Assembly: GCA_903936705.1 (NCBI GenBank)
Contig: CAIZWN010000018.1
Coordinates: 1 to 62,028 of the forward strand
Length of the DNA stretch: 62,028 nucleotides
Direction of reading: 5' to 3'
Source of the DNA: an uncultured Myxococcales bacterium
GTDB lineage: Bacteria > Myxococcota_A > UBA9042 > DTJE01
Part shown: piece after piece, positions 55,017 to 62,028 of the stretch
Layout: every line of letters begins with the position of its first letter
How positions within the stretch are numbered: position 1 is the first letter of the stretch
Notes under the pieces: generated by a model
Database searches by the model: none
Seen by the model: the letters and a program-made list of their open reading frames with translations, nothing else
Told to the model about the DNA's origin: nothing
Translations under genes and position numbers: made by a program

Positions 55017-57302
55017 ATGTCGATGTTAGCTGTCGCGACCGGCCTCATCAGGACGGCAATTGCCGAGGGGCGAGACACCCTTCTGGAGCCTGAACTCTAT
55101 ACGCTGCTGCAGGCCGGCGGTATCGCAACCCCGGCGTTCTACACCATACCAACTGGCAGCGAGGACAAGCCGGCCCCATTCGTGCTGCCTGGCCCGAAGG
55201 TAGTGGTCAAGGTCGTTTCACAACTGATCACGCACAAGACCGAAATGGGCGGCGTGCGCATCGTAGCGAACACGCCGGAAGCAATCGCGGCGGCGGCCAG
55301 CGAGATACGGGCGAACGTTCTGCAGCGCGGTGGCCAGCAGTTGGCTGCGTCGATTCGTGAAATCCTGGTCAGCGAGTTCGTAAAGGGCGACGATTCTCTG
55401 GGCGGTCAACTGTTCGTCGGGCTGCGCCATTCCGAGGACTTCGGACCGGTGCTGGCCGTGGGTTTCGGCGGACTGGACGCCGAGGAGATGGCCGAATGCT
55501 TCCTGCCAGGGCAGGGGACGGTGCTGGGATCGCCGGTGTTGACCACGCCCGAGGCATTCCAGTCGAAGCTGGCGAACTCGTTCGTGGGGCGTCGCCTGTC
55601 GGGCGCGACCCGCGAGGCGAAGCGGCGCGCGACCGACGACTCGCTTCGATGCGTTCTGCAATTCTTCAATGACGTCGCGACCGGATTGTCGAACACGCCC
55701 GAGGCCGGTTTCGTCGTTACCGATTTCGAGATCAACCCGTTCTTTGCGACCGGCGACCGGCTTGTTGCGGTTGATGCCTTCCTGAAGTTCCGTCCCGGAT
55801 GCGTGCAGTTCAGGACGACCTTTCTGGACCAGGTTTCGACGCTGTTGAAGCCTAAGACCGTAGCCATCCTGGGGGTGTCGGCCAAGGACGTGAACCCTGG
55901 TCGCGTCATCCTGCGAAACCTTCTGCGCGATCAGTTTCCGCTGGACGGGATTCGAGTGATCCGATCGGATTGCGCCCAGGTGGACGGCGTCACCTGTTGC
56001 GCATCGATCACTGACCTGCCGTGGCGGGCCGACCTGGCTGTGGTTGCGGTCGGCGCCCAGCAACTGCCGGACATAATCCGGGAGGTGTTGAGTACCGGGA
56101 AGGCCGTGTCGATGGTGCTGATTCCAGGCGGGATGGGCGAGACCGAGGAGGGCCAGGAGGCCGACCAGGCGGTTCGCGATGCAATGGATCAGGCCAGGGC
56201 TGAGGGCCTTTACACGCCAGTACTGGTCGGGCCGAACTGCCTGGGTATCCGGTCGCGACCGGGTAGGTACGACACGCTGTTCATCCCGTCCACGAAACTG
56301 CCGCTGCCGACTGCAGGGGGGCCGGGAAACGTGGCGCTGGTGTGCCAGAGCGGCGCCTTCCTGATCACTCGTATGAACGACCTTCCATTCATTGACCCTC
56401 GCTATGCAATCAGCACCGGTAACCAGATGGACCTGACGCTGACTGATTTTTTCGAGGCCCTGCTGGACGAAGGTGTCTCGGAGGTGCTGGGCCTGTACAT
56501 CGAGGGGTTCCAGCCCCTTGATGGGCTGCGTCTTGCGAAACTTATCCGGCGGGCTAGGCGCGATGGTCGTGACGTCCTTGTCTACAAGGCTGGCCGGACT
56601 TCGGAAGGTCGCACGGCAAGCTCCAGCCATACGGCCTCGATCAGTGGTGATTATGCATCGTGCACCGAAGTCCTGAAGGATGCCGGCGCCCTGGTTGCGA
56701 CGTCGTTCGAGGAGTTCAACCTGCTGCTGACCTGCATGTCCCTGATGCGTTCGAAGCCAGTCTGCGGAACCCGCCTGGGTGCCTTGTCCAACGCCGGTTT
56801 CGAGACCGTCGGGATTGCCGACAACCTGATATCAAGCCCAAAATTCTCGTTGGCTACCTACAGTGAGAGCGGAGCCGAATGCATCCAGGGCATCCTGAAG
56901 GACAATCGATTGAGCGCCTTGGTTAATCTGCGCAACCCATTGGACATCACGCCCATGGCGTCGGATAAGGTATACGCGGACTGCCTGCAGGCGATGGTGG
57001 ACGATCCGAACATCGACGCCGTGGTTGTAGGAGTGATCCCACTGACGCCTGCCATGAAGACCCTTCCTCCAGGTGTTGATCCGCGTGGTATCGACACGGT
57101 GGATGCCCCGACTGGTCTGCCGGCCCTTTTCCCGCCGATCGTTGCCGCGGCGCGCAAGCCTGTGGTTGTCACGGTGGATTCGGGGGCACTGTACGACCCG
57201 CTGGTTGACGGCCTGAGGAACGGCGGAGTTCCGACCTTCAGAAGCGTCGATTCGGCGATGCGGGCCTTCCAGCGCTATCTGGGATACCGGTTGGCCCGCT
57301 AG
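55017..57302 (+). CDS. ADP-forming acyl-CoA synthetase (ACD), beta-alpha fused
   Basis: 761 residues from ATG 55017, just after GGAGGG. An ATP-grasp-type domain comes first (THKTEMGGVRIVANT near 75), then a CoA-binding Rossmann domain (TVAILGVSAKDVNPGRVILRN, about 280-300) and ligase domains. The phospho-acceptor His is probably His538 in SSSHTASISGD. ACD enzymes make ATP from acyl-CoA, ADP and phosphate; with IorAB directly upstream an aryl-acetyl-CoA substrate is inferred. In most fused ACDs the CoA-binding half precedes the ATP-grasp half; here the order is reversed. Cytoplasmic. Confidence 0.9.
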   Translation: MSMLAVATGLIRTAIAEGRDTLLEPELYTLLQAGGIATPAFYTIPTGSEDKPAPFVLPGPKVVVKVVSQLITHKTEMGGVRIVANTPEAIAAAASEIRANVLQRGGQQLAASIREILVSEFVKGDDSLGGQLFVGLRHSEDFGPVLAVGFGGLDAEEMAECFLPGQGTVLGSPVLTTPEAFQSKLANSFVGRRLSGATREAKRRATDDSLRCVLQFFNDVATGLSNTPEAGFVVTDFEINPFFATGDRLVAVDAFLKFRPGCVQFRTTFLDQVSTLLKPKTVAILGVSAKDVNPGRVILRNLLRDQFPLDGIRVIRSDCAQVDGVTCCASITDLPWRADLAVVAVGAQQLPDIIREVLSTGKAVSMVLIPGGMGETEEGQEADQAVRDAMDQARAEGLYTPVLVGPNCLGIRSRPGRYDTLFIPSTKLPLPTAGGPGNVALVCQSGAFLITRMNDLPFIDPRYAISTGNQMDLTLTDFFEALLDEGVSEVLGLYIEGFQPLDGLRLAKLIRRARRDGRDVLVYKAGRTSEGRTASSSHTASISGDYASCTEVLKDAGALVATSFEEFNLLLTCMSLMRSKPVCGTRLGALSNAGFETVGIADNLISSPKFSLATYSESGAECIQGILKDNRLSALVNLRNPLDITPMASDKVYADCLQAMVDDPNIDAVVVGVIPLTPAMKTLPPGVDPRGIDTVDAPTGLPALFPPIVAAARKPVVVTVDSGALYDPLVDGLRNGGVPTFRSVDSAMRAFQRYLGYRLAR

Positions 57303-57329
57303 GAAACCTTGTCCTCCAGTTGTCGAAAA

Positions 57330-57352
57330 CCTAACGTGCGTGTAGCGTTAGG
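57330..57352. terminator. 7-bp inverted repeat after the ACD gene
   Basis: CCTAACG (57330-57336) and CGTTAGG (57346-57352) pair perfectly around a 9-nt loop, 28 bp after the stop. A T run (TTTTT) lies about 12 nt farther on, so this may be a terminator or an operator for the following GGDEF gene. Evidence is structural only. Confidence 0.4.
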
Positions 57353-57401
57353 GAAGATAAGAAGTGTTTTTCCTGGGCGCGATTCGTAGGGAGGTGCGTA
57401 A

Positions 57402-57947
57402 ATGTTGGTCCTTGACGGGGCGAATGCGCATTCAAATGCATTGCGGGACCCGCGAACCGGAGTCTACGAGCGGCGGTACTTCGAGGAGTCCATGCTACGG
57501 GAGTATGACTTGCCGTCAAGGCGCGGCTCTGTGATCAGCTTGGCTCTGGTGGCCGTGGATGGACTGGACAAGGTCAAGGCATCGTGGGGGCAGAATTCGG
57601 CGCAGGCACTGGTGGCGCGCGTTGCGGTCGCAATCGGAAAGTCCCTGCGTGCCGAGGACATGCTGGCGCTGTGGGGCGACGGGGTTTTCGCGATTCTTTT
57701 CAAACATGCGGATTTCGGGACTACGACCATCGTGGCAGAACGATTGCGGCGCACCGTAGCGTCCTTGCAGGACCCTTTCGAAGGGTCTTCCATGCGAACC
57801 ACTGCCAGCGTCGGACTGGCGACTGCGCAACTGGACGGAACTGCATTGCCATCCGGCCTTGTAGGCATCGCCGAAGACAACCTGAAGAAGGCGCTGGACG
57901 GCGGGGGCGATCGGGTCGTGCCCGGCTTTCGTGACGACATGGCCTAG
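57402..57947 (+). CDS. Single-domain GGDEF protein with degenerate active site
   Basis: 181 residues, ATG 57402 after GGGAGGTGCG. The opening DPRTGVYERRYFEES matches the diguanylate-cyclase N-motif (D.LTG..NRR.F). The signature region reads WGDGVFAIL instead of GG(D/E)EF, so the metal- and GTP-contacting Glu is lost; c-di-GMP synthesis is unlikely. No I-site RxxD is clear. No sensor domain or membrane segment: it may bind c-di-GMP or another nucleotide as a receptor, or be a pseudoenzyme (inference). Confidence 0.8.
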   Translation: MLVLDGANAHSNALRDPRTGVYERRYFEESMLREYDLPSRRGSVISLALVAVDGLDKVKASWGQNSAQALVARVAVAIGKSLRAEDMLALWGDGVFAILFKHADFGTTTIVAERLRRTVASLQDPFEGSSMRTTASVGLATAQLDGTALPSGLVGIAEDNLKKALDGGGDRVVPGFRDDMA

Positions 57948-57994
57948 AGGCAGCCGGCCTGGATTCCTGCCGGGCCATCGAGACGGAGGATTGC

Positions 57995-58828
57995 TCAGGT
58001 TGCCGGCAGGATTCCCGATGCCAGCAGGGCCACAGTGATCAGTGCCAGGGCTATGCGATACCAGCCGAACACTTCCAGGGAATGTCGCGACAGATAGCCG
58101 ATCATCCAGCGCACTGCCAAGGCGGCAGATACCAGAGCCGCAACCAGGCCGATGGCGACGGATGCTTCGCCCAGGCCCGACAGTACCAGTTGACCGGACG
58201 AGACCGCTTCTTTTGCGGTCGCGGCGGTCAGCGTGACAACTCCAAGCAGGAAGCTGAATTCCACCGCCGCCACCAGGCTTAGGCCGACGGACAGCCCGCC
58301 GAGGATCGTGGCCAGGCTGCGACTGACGCCGGGCCACATCGCAATGACCTGGAACAAGCCTATCAACAGCGCATGTTTTGCCGTCAGGCTATCGATCGAA
58401 AAACCTGCGTCGGCGGCGACACCTACCCTGCGACGCGACAGGATCACCAGCACCACGCCGCCAACGATCCAAGCGGCCGCCACTACCCACAGACTGAACA
58501 GCGCGTGCTTGATGAACGATCCGGCCAGGATACCGACGACGGCGGCCGGCAGAAAGGCCACCGCCAGGTTGATCCCCAGTCGCAAACCATTCGAATCACG
58601 GCCGACCAGGCCGTTCAGCACGGACAGAACGCGATGCCGGAACAACCCGACCACAGCAAGAATGGCTCCGAACTGCACCAGGATCGCATAGGCGTTATTG
58701 GCCTCGCCCTCGCCCAGACCCATCAGGCGCTGCGCGAGGATCAGGTGGCCCGTCGAGGACACCGGCAGGTATTCGGTGACGCCTTCGACAATCCCCAGCA
58801 ACAACGCCTGAATCGGATCCATTGGCAT
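57995..58828 (-). CDS. uppP: Undecaprenyl-diphosphatase
   Basis: 277 residues from ATG 58828, after GAGGC; ATG 58822 is two codons later. Eight hydrophobic segments. The catalytic motifs are EGVTEYLPVSSTGHL (about 14-28) and PGVSRS (about 168-173). It removes phosphate from undecaprenyl diphosphate at the periplasmic face of the inner membrane, recycling the lipid carrier for cell-wall synthesis; overproduction gives bacitracin resistance (family knowledge). Divergent from trpS. Confidence 0.95.
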   Translation of the reverse strand: MPMDPIQALLLGIVEGVTEYLPVSSTGHLILAQRLMGLGEGEANNAYAILVQFGAILAVVGLFRHRVLSVLNGLVGRDSNGLRLGINLAVAFLPAAVVGILAGSFIKHALFSLWVVAAAWIVGGVVLVILSRRRVGVAADAGFSIDSLTAKHALLIGLFQVIAMWPGVSRSLATILGGLSVGLSLVAAVEFSFLLGVVTLTAATAKEAVSSGQLVLSGLGEASVAIGLVAALVSAALAVRWMIGYLSRHSLEVFGWYRIALALITVALLASGILPAT

Positions 58829-58890
58829 GCCTCGCAGACCCAGGCGACTGTAAGCCAGGCTGTCGATAATGGTCAACGTTGCGCCGATTG

Positions 58891-58919
58891 TTGACATGCG
58901 AGGGGCCGGTCGCTAGAGT
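58891..58919 (+). promoter_or_regulatory. Strong candidate promoter for trpS, placing the transcript start at or next to the ATG
   Basis: A perfect -35 TTGACA (58891-58896), a 17-nt spacer and TAGAGT (58914-58919, five of six). Only 8 nt separate the -10 from the ATG at 58928, so transcription should begin within a base or two of the start codon and the mRNA would be leaderless. No ribosome-binding site lies upstream, which agrees. Confidence 0.6.
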
Positions 58920-58927
58920 CCCGCCTC

Positions 58928-59911
58928 ATGAAAAAGCGCATTCTTTCAGGGATCCAACCTTCGGGCCGACTGCACATCGGGAACTGGTTTGGAGCCATGC
59001 GCCAGCACGTCCAGTTGCAGGACGAGGGCCATGACTGTTTCTACTTTGTGGCGAACTATCACGCGCTGACGTCGACCCAGGATCGCGAGAAGCTGGCTGA
59101 TTCAACGCTGCATATAGTCATGGGCTATCTTGCGCTGGGCATCGACCCGGCCCGCAGTACCCTGTTTCTGCAAAGTGATGTCCCGCAGGTTGCCGAGCTG
59201 GCGTGGTTCCTGAATTGCGTCTGCCCGATGGGCCTTCTGGAGCGTGCCACATCCTACAAGGACAAGGTTGCAAAGGGCCTGATGTCGAACGTCGGTCTGT
59301 TCGACTACCCCGTGCTGCAGGCCGCTGATATTGCGGCCTACGACGCAAATCTTGTTCCTGTTGGGGCGGATCAGAAGCAGCACCTGGAGATCACGCGCGA
59401 CCTGGTCGGCAAGCTGAACCAGGCGTACGGCGGTGCAATGCTGGTTGAACCTGCGCCATACATCGTCGATGCGGTGGCTGTGGTCCCCGGGCTGGACGGC
59501 CAGAAGATGTCGAAATCCTACGACAACACGATCGAGATCTTCGCGACGCCGAAGGCCACTGCCAAGCGTGTCGCGCAGATTGTCACGGACTCGACGCCGC
59601 TTGAGGATGCGAAGGACCCGGCGACGTGCAATGTATTCGCCCTTTTGAAGCTGTTCGCGACGGCGGACGAGGCTGCCGAGATCGGGGACTCTTACAGGCG
59701 CGGCGGGTACGGTTATGGGCACGCCAAGAAACGTTTGGGAGAACTCATCAACGACGCGTTTGCCCCAGCGCGCGAACGATATGCCTTGCTGGAATCGGAC
59801 CCAGGCAATGTGCGCGATGTCCTGCGCGACGGTGGTCGCAAGGCCAGGGCGGTCGCCGAAGCCACCCTTGCCAGGGTGCGTGATGCGGCCGGGATCCTGA
59901 CCCACCGATGA
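58928..59911 (+). CDS. trpS: Tryptophan--tRNA ligase
   Basis: 327 residues, the usual bacterial length. Class I signatures: HIGN at 16-19 (in GRLHIGNW) and KMSKS at 193-197. Tryptophan-specific residues lie in the YFVANYHALTS and LQAADIAAYDANLVPVGADQKQH regions. Charges tRNA(Trp) in the cytoplasm. Its promoter appears to give a leaderless transcript. Confidence 0.97.
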   Translation: MKKRILSGIQPSGRLHIGNWFGAMRQHVQLQDEGHDCFYFVANYHALTSTQDREKLADSTLHIVMGYLALGIDPARSTLFLQSDVPQVAELAWFLNCVCPMGLLERATSYKDKVAKGLMSNVGLFDYPVLQAADIAAYDANLVPVGADQKQHLEITRDLVGKLNQAYGGAMLVEPAPYIVDAVAVVPGLDGQKMSKSYDNTIEIFATPKATAKRVAQIVTDSTPLEDAKDPATCNVFALLKLFATADEAAEIGDSYRRGGYGYGHAKKRLGELINDAFAPARERYALLESDPGNVRDVLRDGGRKARAVAEATLARVRDAAGILTHR

Positions 59912-60200
59912 ATTCGCTGGCAGCCCGCCGGCGCAAGCCTGTTGGCGTGGCCACACCGACGTCTATTTACACAGACATCCGCGAGTGTAAGAAACATCAG
60001 CCACAAACCGTCATCGTTAGCCAGGTATCAAGGGGGCACTGGTTCCGTCTCTCCTCGCCGGTCGAAACCGGGCCGATGGACTTTTGAGGAGGCACAGGTG
60101 GATGGGGACCTGGAGGATCTGGGCGGTTGACACGTCCAGCCCCGTTCGATTGACGGCAGCAGCGCGTGCGGATACCCTCGATTTCATTGCGAGGGGCGTG
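59912..60200. other. Non-coding gap holding one copy of a diverged 48-nt repeat
   Basis: No gene was found. The block 59982-60029 shares 35 of 48 positions with 61956-62003 in the same orientation, both ending GGTATC. Within the gap TTACAC (59967-59972) and GTGTAA (59985-59990) form a 6-bp inverted repeat. It precedes the DUF6922-like gene and may be a 5' regulatory element. Confidence 0.5.
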
Positions 60201-60497
60201 ATGCGACGGCCGCTGACGATCGACCTCGATCGGGAGGAACTGCGACCCTACTTCCTCTGGGACGAAGATCTGTCCATCGCGGAACTGCGTACACGCCTTG
60301 CCGAAGGATCCGAGTCCGAGCGCCTGCGCCTGATGGCAAAGATCCTGCGCGAGGCGCGGGACGACGAGGTCTGGCGCTTCGTGACGTTGCGCCAGGTGAT
60401 GGACCGATGGGAGGTTCTGGCCCCGCACCTGGGGCGCCGACGGGCCTTCTGGGAGTTTCTTCTTGATGCATGGAAGCGGCTCGACCTCGTCGCGTAG
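60201..60497 (+). CDS. DUF6922-like small protein
   Basis: 98 residues from ATG 60201, 4 nt after GAGGGG; a longer form from ATG 60102 is open but its extra residues look non-protein-like. The sequence has PYFLWDEDLSIAELRTRL, LMAKILREARDDEVW, FVTLRQVMDRW and GRRRAFWEFLLDAWKRL. This resembles small proteins encoded just upstream of AbiEii-type nucleotidyltransferase genes (recognised from memory; DUF6922 is a tentative label). Its role may be antitoxin-like or structural. The next reading frame overlaps it and is short. Confidence 0.6.
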   Translation: MRRPLTIDLDREELRPYFLWDEDLSIAELRTRLAEGSESERLRLMAKILREARDDEVWRFVTLRQVMDRWEVLAPHLGRRRAFWEFLLDAWKRLDLVA

Positions 60498-60615
60498 GCG
60501 CGTCCTGGCCCCGCTGCAGGCGGATCTGCTGGCGCGGCTGACCGTCGCCGAACTGATTGCGTTTCGGGACCGATTGGTCGAGCGGTTGACCGCACTCGCG
60601 GCCCCGCCAGGGTGA
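60466..60615 (+). pseudogene. Possible truncated AbiEii-like remnant (49 codons)
   Basis: A 49-codon frame from ATG 60466 overlaps the DUF6922-like gene by 32 bp and ends at TGA 60613. It reads RRVLAPLQADLLARLTVAEL, like the N-terminus of AbiEii-family nucleotidyltransferases (pattern VLTPLQ..LL), then diverges and stops. It may be a remnant of a longer partner or a genuine short gene. Confidence 0.35.
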
Positions 60616-60616
60616 C

Positions 60617-61879
60617 TCACGCTTCGGTCCCGTCATCCCGCCGTCGTCCGCCGTTCGCCGTCCGTCGCCTCCGCCGTCGGCCATCGGCAACGCCAGCCTG
60701 CAGGGCCAGCGCCGCGCCCGCGAACGCCGCGCCGCCCGCCACCACCAGGAACGCGTGGGCGGGCCCGTCGTCGGACAGGAACAGGTGCACCATCACGGGC
60801 GACACAAACTGGCCCAGGAAGATCGCCGAGTTCAAGGCCCCCAGCGACCGGCCGCGCAGCGACGCGGGCACGGTCGTGATCAGCCACTGGGCGCCGTTCG
60901 GCATGATCAGCCCCGTGCCCAGCCCGCACACCGCCAATCCTGCGACCACCCCGGCGGTGGATTCGGCCTCCCCGACCACCAGGAACCCGGCCGCCAGCAG
61001 GGCCAGCGACGCGGCGGCGATGGCGGGGTAGCCGACCCGGCGAGCCACCCGCCCGTACAGCAGCGACACGGCGGCCGACACCAGGGCGCCGGCCGCGATG
61101 GCCAGACCCGCCGTCGATGCGCCGCTGCCGGACAGGGCCTGCAGCAGGAACGGGATCTGCGTGGGGACCAGGTAGAACACCACCATCGCCAGGAAGGTCA
61201 CGGCGTAGATTCGTGCCAGGGGCGCCCAGGGGACCTTGTCGGCAACGATTGCCGCCGCCGGCTGCCGGGCGAGCGGTGTCCCGTCGTGCAGGCCCAGGAT
61301 CGCCCCGGGCAGGACCGGCAGCGACAGCAGGTACACGGCGAACGGCCATCGCCAGCCCGCTTCTGCGAGGATCCCGCCGAGGCTCAGGAACAGCACGCCC
61401 CCGAATCCCATGAACGCCCCCTGGAGCCCCAGGAACCGCGCCCGCCGGGGGCCGTCATACGCGTCGGCGATGAGGGCCGTGGAAGACGTCAGGATCCCCG
61501 CCACGGCCACGCCCAGCACCAGCCGTCCCGCCAGCAGCGCCCACAGCGAGTCGACGACCAGTCCCGATGTCCCGGCCAGGGCGTACAGCACCAGGGACGC
61601 CTGCAGGACCGGCACGCGTCCCCTGCGGTCGATCAGCAGGCCGATGGGCGGCGATGACAGGGCGATGGCCAGGGCCGGCAGGGACAGGACCAGCCGCACC
61701 CAGAGGTCGATGTTCGGCGTGTCGGCGAAGTGGGCCCGGAGGGCGGGCAGGCAGGGCGCGATCGTGGCGCCCGCCATGACGGTCAGGGTGGCCGACACCA
61801 GCAGCGTCGCCGCGGCAAGGCGAGGCGACGGACAGGTGGGCGAGGGGCAGGGTGGCCGGAGCGGGGAAAACGCCGTCAT
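60617..61879 (-). CDS. MFS transporter, Bcr/drug-resistance-like
   Basis: 420 residues from ATG 61879 (AAGG lies 9 nt upstream; a longer ORF to 61918 exists). About 12 membrane helices. Motif GLLIDRRGRVPVL is the MFS loop 2-3 signature; LVLGVAVAGILTSSTALIADAYDGPRRA matches motif C-like antiporter regions of the drug:H+ family (inference). A Gly/Arg-rich tail of about 25 residues (DGRRRRRRTANGG) is encoded by a GCC/GTC low-complexity tract and may be non-functional. Substrate unknown. Its stop lies just inside that tract. Confidence 0.82.
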   Translation of the reverse strand: MTAFSPLRPPCPSPTCPSPRLAAATLLVSATLTVMAGATIAPCLPALRAHFADTPNIDLWVRLVLSLPALAIALSSPPIGLLIDRRGRVPVLQASLVLYALAGTSGLVVDSLWALLAGRLVLGVAVAGILTSSTALIADAYDGPRRARFLGLQGAFMGFGGVLFLSLGGILAEAGWRWPFAVYLLSLPVLPGAILGLHDGTPLARQPAAAIVADKVPWAPLARIYAVTFLAMVVFYLVPTQIPFLLQALSGSGASTAGLAIAAGALVSAAVSLLYGRVARRVGYPAIAAASLALLAAGFLVVGEAESTAGVVAGLAVCGLGTGLIMPNGAQWLITTVPASLRGRSLGALNSAIFLGQFVSPVMVHLFLSDDGPAHAFLVVAGGAAFAGAALALQAGVADGRRRRRRTANGGRRRDDGTEA

Positions 61880-62028
61880 TCTCTGTTGCCTTCGGCCCTC
61901 GCCCCAGGAATGCGCCAAGGATAGCGGACCGGCAGCGGACTGGCGAAGTCAATTCCGCGTATAGGCAACATCAACCACGAAACCGCATCGACAACCGGGT
62001 ATCCCCGGCCTCGATTCCGGCACCCAGG
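61880..62028. other. Right-edge intergenic region with the second copy of the 48-nt repeat
   Basis: No gene was seen. The copy at 61956-62003 is about 73% identical to the copy at 59982-60029. The next gene lies beyond the window. Confidence 0.4.

Noticed and set aside
55218-56630. 470-codon minus-strand frame opposite the ACD gene
   Set aside because: Antisense of a conserved enzyme; composition driven by codon bias.

Overview
The window reads as a chromosomal segment of a GC-rich (about 60% by eye), gram-negative bacterium of the Myxococcota or a related deltaproteobacterial lineage. Three things suggest this. There are many exported lipoproteins whose lipobox cysteine is followed by an Asp/Glu/Pro-rich tether. 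One lipoprotein carries the Cys-rich tandem repeats common in Myxococcota. One secreted metallopeptidase ends in a Gly-Cys / membrane helix / Arg cluster tail of the MYXO-CTERM type. Both O2-sensitive enzymes (2-oxoacid:ferredoxin oxidoreductases, a flavo-diiron protein) and an O2-dependent one (4-hydroxyphenylpyruvate dioxygenase) are encoded, which suggests a facultative or microaerobic, amino-acid-using lifestyle. No rRNA, tRNA, CRISPR array, transposase or phage gene was recognised.

Layout. 0-12.6 kb: Cys-rich lipoprotein (runs off the left edge), family 2 glycosyltransferase, RlmN/Cfr-family radical SAM protein, IgGFc-binding-type lipoprotein, a metallopeptidase translationally coupled to an MFS exporter, a flavo-diiron protein, and a lipoprotein with a possible glycoside-hydrolase/deacetylase-like barrel. 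12.7-25.6 kb: housekeeping and signalling genes: two hybrid histidine kinases, hemW, lepA, a YfiM-like protein, an exported phosphatidylserine decarboxylase-like lipoprotein, purC and an alpha/beta hydrolase. 25.7-32.9 kb: a tightly packed nine-gene operon: P-loop ATPase, ferredoxin, VorB/KorA-type alpha, beta and gamma 2-oxoacid oxidoreductase subunits, NuoE-like, NuoF-like, a short NuoG-like protein with an extra Cys-pair tail, and a four-cluster ferredoxin. It looks like a 2-oxoacid oxidoreductase wired to an NAD(H) module and is the most system-like part of the window. 33.0-35.5 kb: carbamoyltransferase, DUF5989-like microprotein and SxtJ-like membrane protein. 35.5-40.7 kb: class II aldolase, lysozyme-fold transglycosylase, alpha-glucan phosphorylase and a hydrolase. 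40.7-52.4 kb: exported lipoproteins (one with three CxxCH motifs, one a secretory lipase), hpd, a cyclophilin, an ABC-2 exporter pair and a large membrane protein. 52.6-57.3 kb: iorA-iorB plus an ADP-forming acyl-CoA synthetase, a plausible aromatic amino acid fermentation unit in which IorA lacks its usual ferredoxin domain. 57.4-62.0 kb: degenerate GGDEF protein, uppP, a probably leaderless trpS, a DUF6922-like small protein with a truncated partner, and an MFS transporter.

How they may work together. The Vor/Kor and Ior operons would oxidise 2-oxoacids from branched-chain and aromatic amino acids to acyl-CoAs. The ADP-forming synthetase would recover ATP from them, and the NuoEFG-like module would move electrons between ferredoxin and NAD(H). 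With oxygen, hpd offers another fate for 4-hydroxyphenylpyruvate, while the flavo-diiron protein would remove O2 or NO. All functions are inferred from sequence motifs read by eye; no database search was run.
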